From Burkholderiales bacterium (lineage in GTDB: Bacteria; Pseudomonadota; Gammaproteobacteria; Burkholderiales; Burkholderiaceae_F): DNA of 64,000 nt. A program made the position numbers and the translations under genes. Within the stretch, counting starts at the first letter, position 1. Each line of letters opens with the position of its first letter. The notes below the pieces were generated by a model. That model saw nothing but the letters and a program-made list of their open reading frames with translations. It did not search any database and was not told the DNA's origin. The stretch spans positions 145,002-209,001 of the forward strand of contig JADCGS010000005.1 in assembly GCA_020248865.1 (NCBI GenBank), written 5' to 3'. Below are positions 55,551 through 64,000 of this stretch, piece by piece.

Positions 55551-57776
55551 TCAGCCCGCCGCCAGCAGCGACAGGTCGGCCACCCGATTCATCTGCCCGC
55601 GCAACTGGGCCAGCAGCGCCAGCCGGTTGGCGCGGATGGCGGCGTCCTCGACGTTGACCATCACGTCGTCGAAGAAGCGGTCCACCGGCTGCTTCAGCGG
55701 CGCCAGCGCGCTGAGCAGGCCGGTGTAGTCGCCGGCGGCGAACCGCGCCTCGGCCTGCGGACGCACGGCGGCCAGCGCCGCGGCGAGTGCCTGCTCGGCG
55801 GGCTCGAACAGCAGCGCGGCGTCGACCGCGGCGGCAGCGCCCTCCGACTTCTTGAGGATGTTGCCGATGCGCTTGTTGGCCGCCGCGAGGCTGCCGGCCT
55901 CGGGCAATTGCGCGAAGGCACGCACCGCCGCCAGGCGGCGCGGCACGTCGTCGAGCCGCTGCGGCCCCGGCGCGAGTACCGCCTCGACCTCGTTGGCGCT
56001 GTAGCCGTCGTCGCGCAGCAGCCCGCGCAGGCGGTCGAGAACAAAGGCCTGCAGCTCGGCGCGCGGGTCGGCAAAGCCGCGCACCGAGCCGAAGGCCGCC
56101 ACACCCGCCGCCAGCAACCGGTCCAGCGCCAGCGGCAGGCGCGCCTCGATCAGCATGCGCAAAACGCCGAGCGCATGCCGGCGCAGCGCGAACGGGTCCT
56201 TCTCGCCGGTGGGCCGCTCGCCGATGCCGAACAATCCGGCCAGCGTCTCGATCTTGTCGGCCAGCGCGACGCACAGCCCGACCTGCGAGGCCGGCAGCGT
56301 GTCGCCGGCAAAGCGCGGGCGATAGTGCTCCTCGATGGCGTTGGCCACGTCGGCGGCCTCGCCATCGTGGCGTGCGTAGTAGGTGCCCATGATCCCCTGC
56401 AGCTCGGGGAACTCGCCCACCATGAGCGTGCGCAGGTCGGCCTTGGCCAGGCGCGCGGCGCGCTCGACGTGGGTGACGTCGGCACCCAGCAGGTGCCCGA
56501 TGGCCACCGCGATGCCGGTCAGCCGCTCCACCCGCTCGAGCTGCGAGCCGAGGCGGGCGTGGTAGACCACGCTGCGCAGGCCGTCGACGCGCGAATCCAG
56601 CGTGACCTTGCGGTCCTGGTCGAAGAAGAACTTGGCATCCGCTAGCCGCGGCCGCACCACGCGCTCGTTGCCTTCGATCACCGCACCCGGATCGGCCGGG
56701 CAGATGTTGCTGACGACCAGAAACCGGTTGGTGAGCCGGCCGGCGGCGTCCAGCAGCGGGAAGTACTTCTGGTTGGCCTTCATCGTCAGGATCAGGCACT
56801 CCTGCGGCACACCGAGAAACTCCGGCTCGAACCGGCAGGCCAGCACGTTCGGCCGCTCCACCAGGGCGGTCACCTCGTCGAGCAGCGCATCGTCCTCGAT
56901 CGGCTCGAGACCGGCGCTGGCAGCGGCCGCCTGCAACTGGCGCACGATCTCGGCGCGGCGCGCGGCAAAGCCGGCGATCACCGCGCCCTCTGTGGCGAGC
57001 TGCTGCGCGTAACTGTCGGCGTCGCGGATGGACAGCGGACTCGCCGCCGCCTCGAAGCGGTGGCCGACGGTGTGGCGGCCGGCCTGCAGCCCGAGCGCAT
57101 GAACCGGCACCACCTCGGCGCCGTGCAGCGCCACCAGCGAGTGCGCCGGCCGCACGAAGTGGACGGTGCTCCAGCCGTCGGCGAGCGGGTAGCTCATCAC
57201 CTTCGGGATCGGCAGGCGCGCGAGCATGCGGTCGAGCGCGGCCTGCAGCTCGCCGGCCAGCGGGCGCGGCGGCGCGGTGAAGGCCAGATACAGCATGTCC
57301 TGCTTGCCGTCGCTGGCGCGCTCGAGCGCGGCGGCGTCCGTGCCGCCGGCGCCCAGGGCGTCGAGCTTCTTCTGCAGGGCCGGTGTCTTCTGGCCGGCTG
57401 GCGTCAGGCCGACGCTCGCCGGCACCAGCTTTTCGCGGCGGCTCTCGGGCGGCGTGGCCGCGGCCACCGCGGTGACATGCACGGCGAGCCGGCGCGGCGT
57501 GGCAAACGGCGTCGCAACGCTGTGCTCGTCCAGCAGCCCGCTGGCGCGCAGGCCGGCCGTGATCTCGGCGGCAAATGCCTCGCCCAGCTTCTTCAGTGCC
57601 TTCGGCGGCAGCTCCTCGACCTGCAGCTCGACCAGCAGGTTCTTCGTCGCGCTCAATGGACTGCCCTCGCGCTGCGCGCTCAGGAATTCGCCCTTAGGGC
57701 GGCCCGGCGGGCAGATCGGACTGCCCTCGCGCTGCGCGCTCAGGAATTCGCCCTTGGGGCGGCCCGGCGGGCTCAT
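55551..57776 (-). CDS. glyS: Glycyl-tRNA synthetase beta subunit
   Basis: 741 residues from ATG 57776, or 701 from TTG 57656. The recognisable enzyme begins [20 protein letters not shown]. Further features are [40 protein letters not shown] (catalytic-region motif), VEGEF-like [17 protein letters not shown] and the anticodon-binding C-domain with [15 protein letters not shown]. It acts with GlyQ as an alpha2beta2 enzyme. The first 40 residues are encoded by a tandem 60-bp repeat ([16 protein letters not shown] twice) that is absent from normal GlyS. ATG 57776 overlaps the glyQ stop (ATGA) with AAGG upstream, while TTG 57656 has GAGGG seven bases upstream supplied by the repeat. Either or both may be used. 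Confidence 0.93.
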   Translation of the reverse strand: MSPPGRPKGEFLSAQREGSPICPPGRPKGEFLSAQREGSPLSATKNLLVELQVEELPPKALKKLGEAFAAEITAGLRASGLLDEHSVATPFATPRRLAVHVTAVAAATPPESRREKLVPASVGLTPAGQKTPALQKKLDALGAGGTDAAALERASDGKQDMLYLAFTAPPRPLAGELQAALDRMLARLPIPKVMSYPLADGWSTVHFVRPAHSLVALHGAEVVPVHALGLQAGRHTVGHRFEAAASPLSIRDADSYAQQLATEGAVIAGFAARRAEIVRQLQAAAASAGLEPIEDDALLDEVTALVERPNVLACRFEPEFLGVPQECLILTMKANQKYFPLLDAAGRLTNRFLVVSNICPADPGAVIEGNERVVRPRLADAKFFFDQDRKVTLDSRVDGLRSVVYHARLGSQLERVERLTGIAVAIGHLLGADVTHVERAARLAKADLRTLMVGEFPELQGIMGTYYARHDGEAADVANAIEEHYRPRFAGDTLPASQVGLCVALADKIETLAGLFGIGERPTGEKDPFALRRHALGVLRMLIEARLPLALDRLLAAGVAAFGSVRGFADPRAELQAFVLDRLRGLLRDDGYSANEVEAVLAPGPQRLDDVPRRLAAVRAFAQLPEAGSLAAANKRIGNILKKSEGAAAAVDAALLFEPAEQALAAALAAVRPQAEARFAAGDYTGLLSALAPLKQPVDRFFDDVMVNVEDAAIRANRLALLAQLRGQMNRVADLSLLAAG

Positions 57777-57780
57777 TGGA
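57661..57780. repeat. 60-bp tandem duplication at the glyQ/glyS junction
   Basis: 57661-57720 and 57721-57780 are the same 60-bp unit with four differences (position 57696 and three in the last ten bases). The ten bases before the pair (57651-57660) nearly match the last ten of the second copy, so the copies are bounded by GCTCAWTGGA-type sequence on both outer sides. Because 60 is divisible by three, the glyS frame stays open through both copies. On the minus strand each unit ends with a GAGGG ribosome-binding-like sequence. Confidence 0.95.
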
Positions 57781-58717
57781 CTACCTTCCCTGGCTGCTTG
57801 TCGGCGCGCTGGTCGTGCAGTTGCGCAAGCGCGGCATCGGCCCAGGCTCGGGGTGCCATCGGGAAACCGAGCCGCGCGCGACTGTCGACATAGCTGTGCG
57901 CCACGGCGCGCGCCAGATGGCGGATGCGGCCGATGTAGGCGGCCCGTTCAGTCACGCTGATGGCGCCGCGCGCATCCAGCAGGTTGAAGCTGTGTCCGCA
58001 CTTGAGCAGCTGCTCGTAGGCCGGCAGCGCCAGCCGCCGTTCCATCAGGTGCTTGCTCTGCCGCTCGTGGGCCGAGAAGGCCGCCAGCAGGAACTCGACA
58101 TCGCTGTGCTCGAAGTTGTAGGCGCTCTGCTCGACCTCGTTCTGGTGGTACACGTCGCCGTAGCGGATGCCGGGCGCCCACACCAGGTCATACACGCTTT
58201 GCACACCCTGCATGTACATGGCCAGCCGCTCCAGGCCGTAGGTGATCTCGCCGGTGATCGGCCGGCAGTCGATGCCGCCCACCTGCTGGAAGTAGGTGAA
58301 CTGCGTCACCTCCATGCCGTTCAGCCACACCTCCCAGCCCAGGCCCCAGCAGCCCAGCGTGGGGTTTTCCCAGTCGTCCTCGACAAAGCGCACGTCGTTG
58401 CGCTTGAGGTCGAAGCCGAGCGCCTGCAGCGAGCCGAGGTACAGCTCGAGGATGTCGGCCGGCGCCGGCTTCAGCACCACCTGGTACTGGTAGTAGTGCT
58501 GCAGGCGGTTGGGGTTGTCGCCGTAGCGGCCGTCCTTGGGGCGGCGGCTCGGCTGCACGTAGGCGGCCTTCCAGGGCTCGGGGCCGAGCGCGCGCAGGAA
58601 GGTCGCCGTGTGCGAGGTGCCCGCGCCGACCTCCATGTCGATCGGCTGCAGCAGCGCGCAGCCCTGGCGGTTCCAGTAATCCTGGAGCCGGAGGATGGTT
58701 TCCTGGAACGTGATCAT
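57773..58717 (-). CDS. glyQ: Glycyl-tRNA synthetase alpha subunit
   Basis: 314 residues. Seen: [115 protein letters not shown] and [15 protein letters not shown], the complete class II alpha-subunit core that activates glycine. ATG 58717 was chosen; a TTG two codons upstream is possible. Its stop overlaps the glyS ATG by four bases. The 238-bp gap to lnt shows no gene. Confidence 0.97.
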   Translation of the reverse strand: MITFQETILRLQDYWNRQGCALLQPIDMEVGAGTSHTATFLRALGPEPWKAAYVQPSRRPKDGRYGDNPNRLQHYYQYQVVLKPAPADILELYLGSLQALGFDLKRNDVRFVEDDWENPTLGCWGLGWEVWLNGMEVTQFTYFQQVGGIDCRPITGEITYGLERLAMYMQGVQSVYDLVWAPGIRYGDVYHQNEVEQSAYNFEHSDVEFLLAAFSAHERQSKHLMERRLALPAYEQLLKCGHSFNLLDARGAISVTERAAYIGRIRHLARAVAHSYVDSRARLGFPMAPRAWADAALAQLHDQRADKQPGKVVQ

Positions 58718-58955
58718 CGCCAACCGCTTGCGCCTTCTGCCCTGCTCCTGCCCCGCGCTTTCCGACGGCGCAGCGCACGCCGTGAACGCCAGCGGCGGAT
58801 TGTAAGTGCCCCCTCGCCGGCAACCCGACCGGCGGCGCGCCGCGCTCGCATCCGGCTGACGCAGCGGGCGCCTGCCGCCGGCTCGGCGCGGCGATCGGTT
58901 GGACGGCGCTTCGGGCGGCGGTTCGTGCTGCGGCTCGGTGGCGCCCGGCTGGTCG

Positions 58956-60494
58956 TCAGCGTGCCGCCGGCCGGCTGCCGCGGCGACCCATCAGCAGTGC
59001 CGTCACCAGTCCGACCACGATGGCGGCCAGGGCCGGCCAGTCGCGATGCCGCACATAAGGGGTGGTGCCGCGGTAGCCGCGTACGGTGGCCTCCAGCGCG
59101 GCAGCACTCAGGTACGGCAGCCGCGCGGTCACCTGGCCGCGGGCGTCGATCATGGCGGTGGCGCCGGTGTTGGTGGCGCGCAGCATCGGCCGGCCGGTCT
59201 CGAGCGCGCGCAGCCGCGAGATCTGCAGGTGCTGGTCGAGCGCGATCGAGTCGTTGAACCAAGCGAGATTGGACAGGTTCAGAAGCAGCGTGGGCGCGCG
59301 CTCGGGGTCCTGCCAGGCGCGGATGATCTCGGCGCCGAACAGGTCCTCGTAGCAGATGTTGACGGCGATGCGCTGGCCGGCCAGTTCCATCGGCCCCTGG
59401 TAGGGAGCCCCGCGCTCCTGGTCGCCGATCGGCATCTGCATCAGGTCCACGAACCAGCGGAAGCCCCAGGGGATGAACTCGCCGAAGGGCACCAGGTGCC
59501 GCTTGGAGTAGCGCTGCAGCGGCGGCACGCCGGCGCGCCCACCGCGCGGGTCCAGCCCCACGGCGCTGTTGTAGTAGCGGCCCGGGGGCTGCTCGATGAA
59601 CACGCCGAAGATGAGGGCGCTGCCGTGCTCGCGCGTGAAGCCGAGCAGCCTGTCGGTCACGGTGTCCGGCAACAGGTGCAGGGGCAGCGGGAACACCGAC
59701 TCGGGCATGACCGCCAGATCGACGCGCGGCCCGGCAAGCAGCCGGGTGTTGGCGCTGAAGGTCTTCTCGAGCCCGCCGTCGGTGAATTTGAGGTCCTGCG
59801 GCACGTTGCCCTGGATCAGCCGCACGGCGATCGGCGGGCCGTCCGGCTCGGTCCAGGCGACGCCGCGCAGGAGCTGGCCGGCACCCACCAGAAGCACGGC
59901 CAGCGCGCTGCAAGCCACGGTCGTCGCCCGCGCGTGCCGGGCGGCCAGCAACAGGGCCAGCGCGCCGGCCACCAGCGCTGCGATCAGCGTCACGCCGTAG
60001 ACCCCGGCGAGCGGCGCCCAGCCGGCCAGCGGCCCGTCGCTGTGCGCATAGCCGCTGGCCAGCCACGGAAAGCCCGTGAACAGCGTGCCGCGCAGCCACT
60101 CGGCGCCCGCCCAGGCAGCCGGCAGCGCCAGCGCCAGCCGGACCGGTACGGGCGCGCGCTGCGCCAGGCCGAGCGCCAGGGCCGGATACAGCGCGAGGAA
60201 CAGGCAGAAGGCGGCGGTCGCCAGCGCCGCCAGTACGGCCGGCATGGCGCCGTACTCGTGCATGCTGATGTAGACCCAGGAGACGCCCAGCCCGAACCAG
60301 CCGAGGCCAAAGGCCAGTCCGAGCAGGGCTGCGCCGCGCGCGCGCTCGACCTGCGTGGTCAGGGCGAAGAGCCCGGCCAGTGCGAGCACCTGCAGCGCCG
60401 GCAGGTGCCAGGGCGCGAACGCCAGCGTGTGGACCAGTCCGAGCGCGCCGGCCAGCAGCGGCAGCGCCCAGCGGGGCAGGGGCAGGAAGGGCAC
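58956..60494 (-). CDS. lnt: Apolipoprotein N-acyltransferase
   Basis: 512 residues. About six to eight membrane helices fill the first 210 residues ([40 protein letters not shown]), followed by a nitrilase-type domain. Its triad is visible: Glu in [17 protein letters not shown], Lys in [17 protein letters not shown] and Cys in [16 protein letters not shown] final membrane helix lies near 485-505. Lnt adds the third acyl chain to lipoproteins such as Pal and the binding lipoprotein encoded here. The start is GTG 60494; no strong ribosome-binding site was seen. A corC/ybeX neighbour, common elsewhere, is absent from this side. Confidence 0.95.
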   Translation of the reverse strand: MPFLPLPRWALPLLAGALGLVHTLAFAPWHLPALQVLALAGLFALTTQVERARGAALLGLAFGLGWFGLGVSWVYISMHEYGAMPAVLAALATAAFCLFLALYPALALGLAQRAPVPVRLALALPAAWAGAEWLRGTLFTGFPWLASGYAHSDGPLAGWAPLAGVYGVTLIAALVAGALALLLAARHARATTVACSALAVLLVGAGQLLRGVAWTEPDGPPIAVRLIQGNVPQDLKFTDGGLEKTFSANTRLLAGPRVDLAVMPESVFPLPLHLLPDTVTDRLLGFTREHGSALIFGVFIEQPPGRYYNSAVGLDPRGGRAGVPPLQRYSKRHLVPFGEFIPWGFRWFVDLMQMPIGDQERGAPYQGPMELAGQRIAVNICYEDLFGAEIIRAWQDPERAPTLLLNLSNLAWFNDSIALDQHLQISRLRALETGRPMLRATNTGATAMIDARGQVTARLPYLSAAALEATVRGYRGTTPYVRHRDWPALAAIVVGLVTALLMGRRGSRPAAR

Positions 60495-60595
60495 GAGAGA
60501 GGCGGACGGTCGGCGGTGCGAGTCTCGGGCGGCGGCCGGTGGCCCGGTGGCCCGGTTACACCGTGCGGCGGCGCGCTGGCAGAGGGTCGCGGGCG

Positions 60596-60625
60596 AAAAA
60601 AAACCGCAGCGCGGGCTGCGGTTTT
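60596..60625 (-). terminator. Rho-independent terminator of the cold-shock gene
   Basis: On the minus strand AAAACCGCAGC (60625-60615) pairs with GCTGCGGTTTT (60610-60600) across a 4-nt loop, followed by an uninterrupted T run from the A-tract 60596-60603. It lies about 20 bp after the cold-shock stop codon and before lnt, so lnt needs its own promoter. Confidence 0.92.
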
Positions 60626-60644
60626 CCGGTGCCGGCGCAGTCGC

Positions 60645-60848
60645 CTAGATCGGCTTGATCTGGGAGGCCTGCGGGCCCTTTTTGCCCTGGGTCACGACGT
60701 ACTCCACCCGCTGGTTTTCCTGCAGCGAGCGAAAGCCTTTGCTCTGAATCTCGGAGAAGTGGGCAAACAGGTCAGCGCCACCGTCATCCGGCTTGATGAA
60801 GCCGAAACCTTTGGCGTCGTTGAACCACTTGACGGTACCTTGCGGCAT
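60645..60848 (-). CDS. CspA-family cold-shock protein
   Basis: 67 residues, a single cold-shock domain. RNA-binding motifs are RNP1 in [10 protein letters not shown] and RNP2 in [10 protein letters not shown], within the start [18 protein letters not shown]. Such proteins bind single-stranded RNA and DNA and act as RNA chaperones in the cytoplasm. AAGGA lies seven bases before ATG 60848. Several paralogues usually exist per genome, so the exact csp name is left open. A strong terminator follows the gene. Confidence 0.96.
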   Translation of the reverse strand: MPQGTVKWFNDAKGFGFIKPDDGGADLFAHFSEIQSKGFRSLQENQRVEYVVTQGKKGPQASQIKPI

Positions 60849-61348
60849 GGACGTTCCTTGAGATGAAAGATGAGACTGGGTGGTACCGCGTCCGGACAGA
60901 AAGGTTGGGAAGGACGACGGCGTGCAGACGATCAAGAACCGTATACCTGGGGGTAGATCAGGAGCGCCAACTTGTGGATGGGCACGGGGACTAACCGAAG
61001 GACTCACGAGAACTCAAGCGAAAGCGTTGTGAATTTAAACCCAAATCCGGGCACCTGTCGATGCGGAAATCCCGCATTGATCGCGATCGTTGCGGCGGCG
61101 CCGCCGCCGGGGCGGTGGTGCCCGGCTCGGCGGGCCAGCCAAGCGGCCCCGTTGCACCGGATCGAGCGGCGGGCGGCCACCCTGGACTGCAGCGCCGCGC
61201 AGCCTTCCTTTGGTGCAAACCATGTCGTCCGGGATGTACTTCGGCGCCGGCGCCCGGCCGTCCTTCCCGCCCCGACCTCCGCCCCGACCTCCGCCCCGAC
61301 CTCCGCCCCGACCTCCGCCCCGACCTCCGCCCCGGGCGGGCTGCGCCG
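60849..61348. other. 500-bp gap: cold-shock leader/promoter region and a 12-bp repeat
   Basis: The right part of the cold-shock upstream region (60849-61030) is less GC-rich and should hold its promoter; a TTGGCG (60970-60965, minus) and a TATACG (60945-60940, minus) are candidate hexamers but 19 bp apart. From 61030 on, the DNA is very GC-rich without a supportable gene until the frame-disrupted YitT gene. The 12-bp repeat at 61271-61330 is annotated separately. Confidence 0.5.
61271..61330. repeat. 12-bp tandem repeat, five perfect copies
   Basis: CCCGACCTCCGC occurs five times without change (61271, 61283, 61295, 61307, 61319), directly before the disrupted YitT-family gene. Perfect identity of all copies suggests recent expansion. 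Open frames through it give Pro/Arg or Glu/Val/Gly/Ala peptides that are only by-products of the repeat. Confidence 0.93.
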
Positions 61349-61947
61349 GTGCGGCACAGCCTGCTGGACAACGCCCTGGCGCTCGCCATGGGCACGCTCC
61401 GGGTGGCGCTGGGGCGGGTGGTGTACGCCAAGGCCGGCCTCGTGACCGGCGGCACGGCGGGGCAGGGTTGCTGTTGCACTACGCGACCGGCACGCCCTTC
61501 GGTCTGTTGTTCTTCCTGGTCAACCTTTCCTTCGTGCGTTCGTTGGCGCTGGCGCTGCGCGCGCTCGGCCGACGCTTCACGGTCAAGAGCTTCGTCTTGG
61601 TCGCCCTGCTGGCGCTGCGGTCGGAGGGCCTGCCGCGCAGGATCGGCATTGCCGCGGTGGCGCCGCCGTTTGCCGCCGCGCTGGGCGGTGTGCTGATGGG
61701 CGTGGGCTTGCTGGTCCTGTTCCGTCACCACGCCAGCCTCAGTGGCATCAACGTGCTGGTGCTCTACCTTCAGGACCGTCACGGCCTGCACGCCGGCAAG
61801 GTGCAAATGGCCGTCGATGGCGCCATCGTGCTGGCCGCGCTGGTCCTGGTGCCGGCCTGGTCGATCGCCCTGTCGATTCTCGGCAGCGTGCTGCTCAAGC
61901 TGGTGCTGGCCACCAACCACCGGCCCGATCGCCACCTGAGGATGTGA
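61349..61947 (+). pseudogene. YitT-family membrane protein gene, frame-disrupted
   Basis: Two adjacent frames together encode a YitT/DUF161-like membrane protein of about 200 residues. The first frame, from a possible GTG at 61349, gives RHSLLDNALALAMGTLRVAL then VVYAKAGLVTGGTAG. Similarity then jumps to the -1 frame near 61455-61470 with LLLHYATGTPFGLLFFLVNL and RRFTVKSFVLVALLALRSEG. That frame continues VLFRHHASLSGINVLVLYLQ and DRHGLHAGKVQMAVDGAIVL to the stop at 61947. The second frame also deviates after FFLVNL, suggesting further change. Function of the family is unknown. It may be a real pseudogene or a sequencing error at a G-rich run. Confidence 0.75.
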
Positions 61948-61983
61948 GGGTTACCCGCAGGGCGCTTCCATTAGGCTGGCGTC

Positions 61984-62391
61984 ATGCCCCGCATTGCCTA
62001 CTCGCTCGACCCGGCCGACCTGCAGTGGAAGGCGATTCGGGCGCAGGGTGCCGGCGGTCAGAACATCAACAAGGTGTCCAACGCCGCCCAGCTGCGCTTC
62101 GACGTGCGCGCCGCGCGGCTGCCCGCCGCCCTGAAGGCGCGCGTGCTGGCTCGGCCCGACGCGCGCCGGTCGGCCGACGGCGTGCTGACCATCAAGGCGC
62201 AGGAACACCGCAGCCTGGAGCGCAACCGGGCCGAGGCGCTGGCGCGCCTGACCGCGCTGCTGGACGAGGCCGCCTACACGCCGCCCGCCCGCCGCGCTAC
62301 GCGACCGACGCTGAGCGCGCAGCGCCAGCGCGTCGAGGGCAAGCTCAAGCGCGGCCAGGTGAAGGCGGCGCGCCGGCACATCGACGAGTAG
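61984..62391 (+). CDS. arfB: Alternative ribosome-rescue factor ArfB (YaeJ)
   Basis: 135 residues. The N-terminal release-factor-like domain carries the GGQ motif in AIRAQGAGGQNINKVSNAAQ (about residues 24-26), and the C-terminus is the basic tail (QRQRVEGKLKRGQVKAARRH) that enters the empty mRNA channel. ArfB frees peptides from ribosomes stalled at mRNA ends and shows peptidyl-tRNA hydrolase activity. ATG 61984 gives the standard start. It lies 36 bp after the disrupted YitT gene. Confidence 0.95.
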   Translation: MPRIAYSLDPADLQWKAIRAQGAGGQNINKVSNAAQLRFDVRAARLPAALKARVLARPDARRSADGVLTIKAQEHRSLERNRAEALARLTALLDEAAYTPPARRATRPTLSAQRQRVEGKLKRGQVKAARRHIDE

Positions 62392-62457
62392 CGGCGGGCG
62401 GCAGCGGCCCGCAGCGCCTGCTGCCCGGAGCCGGTACGCTGCGCGCGCAGTCTGCCC

Positions 62458-62502
62458 GATGTCCGCGATGTCCGCGTTGTTCGCGTTCTTCGCGTTGTTC
62501 GC
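62458..62502. repeat. 9-bp tandem repeat upstream of the BenE-type gene
   Basis: Five copies of a G-T-rich unit run from 62458: GATGTCCGC twice, then GTTGTTCGC, GTTCTTCGC and GTTGTTCGC. It occupies the middle of the 192-bp spacer between arfB and the BenE-type gene. Confidence 0.75.
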
Positions 62503-62583
62503 GCTGCGCCCGAGGGGCGCCGCTGCCTCTCTGGCTCTCTGCCCTCTGCCCTCCGGCCATCTACCCGACCGCCTTCGTCCGCC

Positions 62584-63750
62584 GTGCTCCAGCACTTTTC
62601 CGTCTCGGCCATCGTCGCCGGCTTCGTCGCGGTGCTGGTGGGCTTCACCAGCTCGGCGGTGATCGTGTTCGAGGCGGCGCGCGCCGCCGGTGCCTCGCCG
62701 GCGCAGACTGCCTCCTGGCTGTGGGCGCTGGGCATCGGCATGGCGGTCACCACGATCGGCCTGTCGCTGCGCTACCGCGTGCCGGTGCTGACGGCGTGGT
62801 CGACGCCGGGTGCGGCCCTGCTGATCACCAGCGTGGCGGGGCTGCCGCTGGCGCAGACCATCGGTGCCTTCGTGCTGTGCGGGCTGCTCATCCTGCTGGT
62901 GGGCGCCAGCGGCTGGTTCGAGCGGCTGATGCAGCACCTGCCGATGCCGCTGGCCGCGGCCATGCTGGCCGGCGTGCTGCTGCGCTTCGGGCTCGATGCC
63001 TTCGCCTCGCTGCAGACGCAGTTCGTGCTGGTGTTCGGCATGCTGGCCACCTTCCTGGTCGCGCGCGCGCTGGCGCCGCGCTGGGCGGTGCCGCTGGCGC
63101 TGGCGGCGGGCATCGGCATCGCGCTGGCGCGCGGGCTGATGGCGCCGCTTGCCTTCGAGCTGGCGCTGACGCGGCCGCAGTTCGTGATGCCGCAGTTCTC
63201 GCTGGCCGCCGCGGTGGGCGTGGCGCTGCCGCTGTTCGTGGTCACCATGGCCTCGCAGAACGTGCCCGGTGTGGCCACGCTGCGCGCGCACGGCTACGCG
63301 CCGCCGCTGTCGCCGGTCATTGCCACCACCGGCGCGGCGACCGTGCTGCTCGCGCCGTTTGGCGGCTTTGCCTTCAACCTGGCGGCCATCACGGCAGCCA
63401 TCTGCATGGGGCCGGAGGCGCACGCCGACCCGCAGCGCCGCTACACCGCCGCCCTTGCCGCCGGCGTGTTCTACCTGCTGCTGGGGCTGTTCGGTGCGCT
63501 GGTGACGGCGGTGTTCCTCGCGCTGCCGCGCGAACTGGTGCTGGCCATCGCCGGGCTGGCGCTGTTGGGAACGATCGGCAACGGCCTGCTCGCCGCGCTG
63601 CGCGACGAGGCGCCGCGCGAGGCGGCACTCATCACCTTTCTCGTCACCGCCTCGGGCGTCACGCTGGGCTCGATCGGCTCGGCCTTCTGGGGCCTGGCCG
63701 CCGGGCTGCTGGCGCTGGCCGTGCGCCGCCTGCTGACACGCAACGGCTGA
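62584..63750 (+). CDS. BenE-family (benzoate/H+ symporter-like) membrane transporter
   Basis: 388 residues with about 11-12 hydrophobic segments. The N-terminus HFSVSAIVAGFVAVLVGFTS, then SSAVIVFEAARAAGASPAQT, WSTPGAALLITS, VTMASQNVPGVATLRAHGY and LAAITAAICMGPEAHADPQR are the family's conserved blocks. BenE members are proposed to import benzoate with protons; most are uncharacterised. No benzoate-degradation gene is near, so substrate is unproven. The start is GTG 62584. The stop codon's last base begins a 161-bp inverted-repeat element. Confidence 0.92.
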   Translation: MLQHFSVSAIVAGFVAVLVGFTSSAVIVFEAARAAGASPAQTASWLWALGIGMAVTTIGLSLRYRVPVLTAWSTPGAALLITSVAGLPLAQTIGAFVLCGLLILLVGASGWFERLMQHLPMPLAAAMLAGVLLRFGLDAFASLQTQFVLVFGMLATFLVARALAPRWAVPLALAAGIGIALARGLMAPLAFELALTRPQFVMPQFSLAAAVGVALPLFVVTMASQNVPGVATLRAHGYAPPLSPVIATTGAATVLLAPFGGFAFNLAAITAAICMGPEAHADPQRRYTAALAAGVFYLLLGLFGALVTAVFLALPRELVLAIAGLALLGTIGNGLLAALRDEAPREAALITFLVTASGVTLGSIGSAFWGLAAGLLALAVRRLLTRNG

Positions 63751-63910
63751 GAGGGTGAGAGGCAATCCGACATGCCCGCTGTGACTGCCCAAAGCGCCCC
63801 ACTCGTCGTTGCAAATGCTCGCCGCAGCCCGAGCTACGGCTGCGCTTTGCGCCTAGATCGGAGCGCTTTGGGCAGCCCCCTCGGGCACGCCGGATTGCCT
63901 CTCACCCTCT
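63750..63910. repeat. 161-bp element with 20-bp perfect terminal inverted repeats
   Basis: The ends 63750-63769 and 63891-63910 are perfectly complementary over 20 bp. Inside, CTGCCCAAAGCGC (63785-63797) pairs with GCGCTTTGGGCAG (63873-63885), and near the centre CGCAGCC pairs with GGCTGCG, so almost the whole element can fold as one long hairpin. No transposase frame or clear target-site duplication is seen. It could be a palindromic mobile element (MITE- or REPIN-like), or a structured RNA between the BenE-type gene and the next gene. Confidence 0.85.
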
Positions 63911-63925
63911 GAGCATCCCAGGCCC

Positions 63926-64000
63926 ATGACCGCGCCCGGCGTTCGCGAAGAAACGATGGTGCTGCTGCGGTACAAAGCGAACGGCAGCGCCGGTATGACC
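63926..64000 (+). CDS. Start of an unidentified gene, cut by the window end
   Basis: ATG 63926 opens a frame without stops to the window edge: 25 codons beginning MTAPGVREETMVLLRYKANG. A coding function is suggested by ordinary composition and by its position after the inverted-repeat element, on the same strand as the transporter. There is too little sequence to name a family, and no strong ribosome-binding site is visible. Confidence 0.4.
   Translation, partial: MTAPGVREETMVLLRYKANGSAGMT

Noticed and set aside
55399..56799. Possible gmhB between glyS and plsC, as in many Burkholderiales
   Set aside because: The frame is a shadow of glyS, and the 148-bp gap is too short for a phosphatase gene.

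Overview
The window reads as chromosomal DNA of a high-GC betaproteobacterium, most likely Burkholderiales. Three conserved gene orders support this: ruvC-ruvA-ruvB followed by purH-fis-dusB; murU-amgK divergent from lptD-surA-pdxA-rsmA; and glyQ-glyS-plsC. TTG and GTG starts are common. Coding density is high, and no rRNA, prophage, insertion sequence or CRISPR array could be supported. One tRNA, tRNA-Lys(TTT), is present.

Layout. (1) 1-3.4 kb, plus strand: the 3' part of a thiolase, a RutE-type nitroreductase and 2,4-dienoyl-CoA reductase (fadH), a fatty-acid or acyl-CoA catabolic run. (2) 3.6-9.6 kb, minus strand: a TonB-dependent receptor, a cytochrome c with a sorbosone-dehydrogenase-type beta-propeller enzyme, and a succinate-semialdehyde dehydrogenase. 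(3) 9.8-13.2 kb: a prolyl-4-hydroxylase-like dioxygenase, a small outer-membrane barrel protein, tRNA-Lys and a YeeE/YedE transporter. (4) 13.3-18.9 kb, minus strand: the Tol-Pal envelope operon, ybgC-tolQ-tolR-tolA-tolB-pal-cpoB. (5) 19-35.3 kb: a nutrient-uptake region. It holds a four-gene oligopeptide-type ABC transporter, a second TonB-dependent receptor, an S9 peptidase, and a convergent tonB-exbB-exbD-exbD-TPR operon. The receptor and peptidase genes look visibly less GC-rich than their surroundings. (6) 35.6-41.9 kb, minus strand: the ruv genes, with a VapBC-type toxin-antitoxin pair wedged between ruvA and ruvB, then purH, fis and dusB. (7) 42-50.6 kb: ubiH, murU and amgK on the minus strand, divergent from lptD, surA, pdxA and rsmA. 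(8) 50.6-60.6 kb, minus strand: a small secreted protein, a prolyl oligopeptidase, glyoxalase I, a YgjP-like metallopeptidase, plsC, glyS, glyQ and lnt. (9) 60.6-64 kb: a cold-shock gene, a frame-disrupted YitT-family gene, arfB, a BenE-type transporter, a 161-bp inverted-repeat element and the start of a further gene.

The genes combine into a few functional themes. One is envelope building and maintenance (Tol-Pal, LptD, SurA, Lnt, PlsC, MurU/AmgK). Another is peptide or other nutrient scavenging: an outer-membrane receptor powered by a dedicated TonB motor, a periplasmic peptidase and an inner-membrane ABC importer. The rest is housekeeping nucleic-acid and translation work (Ruv, PurH, DusB, RsmA, GlyQS, ArfB).

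The most unusual features are the toxin-antitoxin cassette whose toxin stop codon overlaps the ruvB start, a 60-bp tandem duplication at the glyQ/glyS junction that keeps frame and carries a second ribosome-binding site, a substrate-binding lipoprotein with an extra C-terminal membrane helix, the hairpin element after the benE-like gene, and many unrelated short tandem repeats in the spaces between genes.
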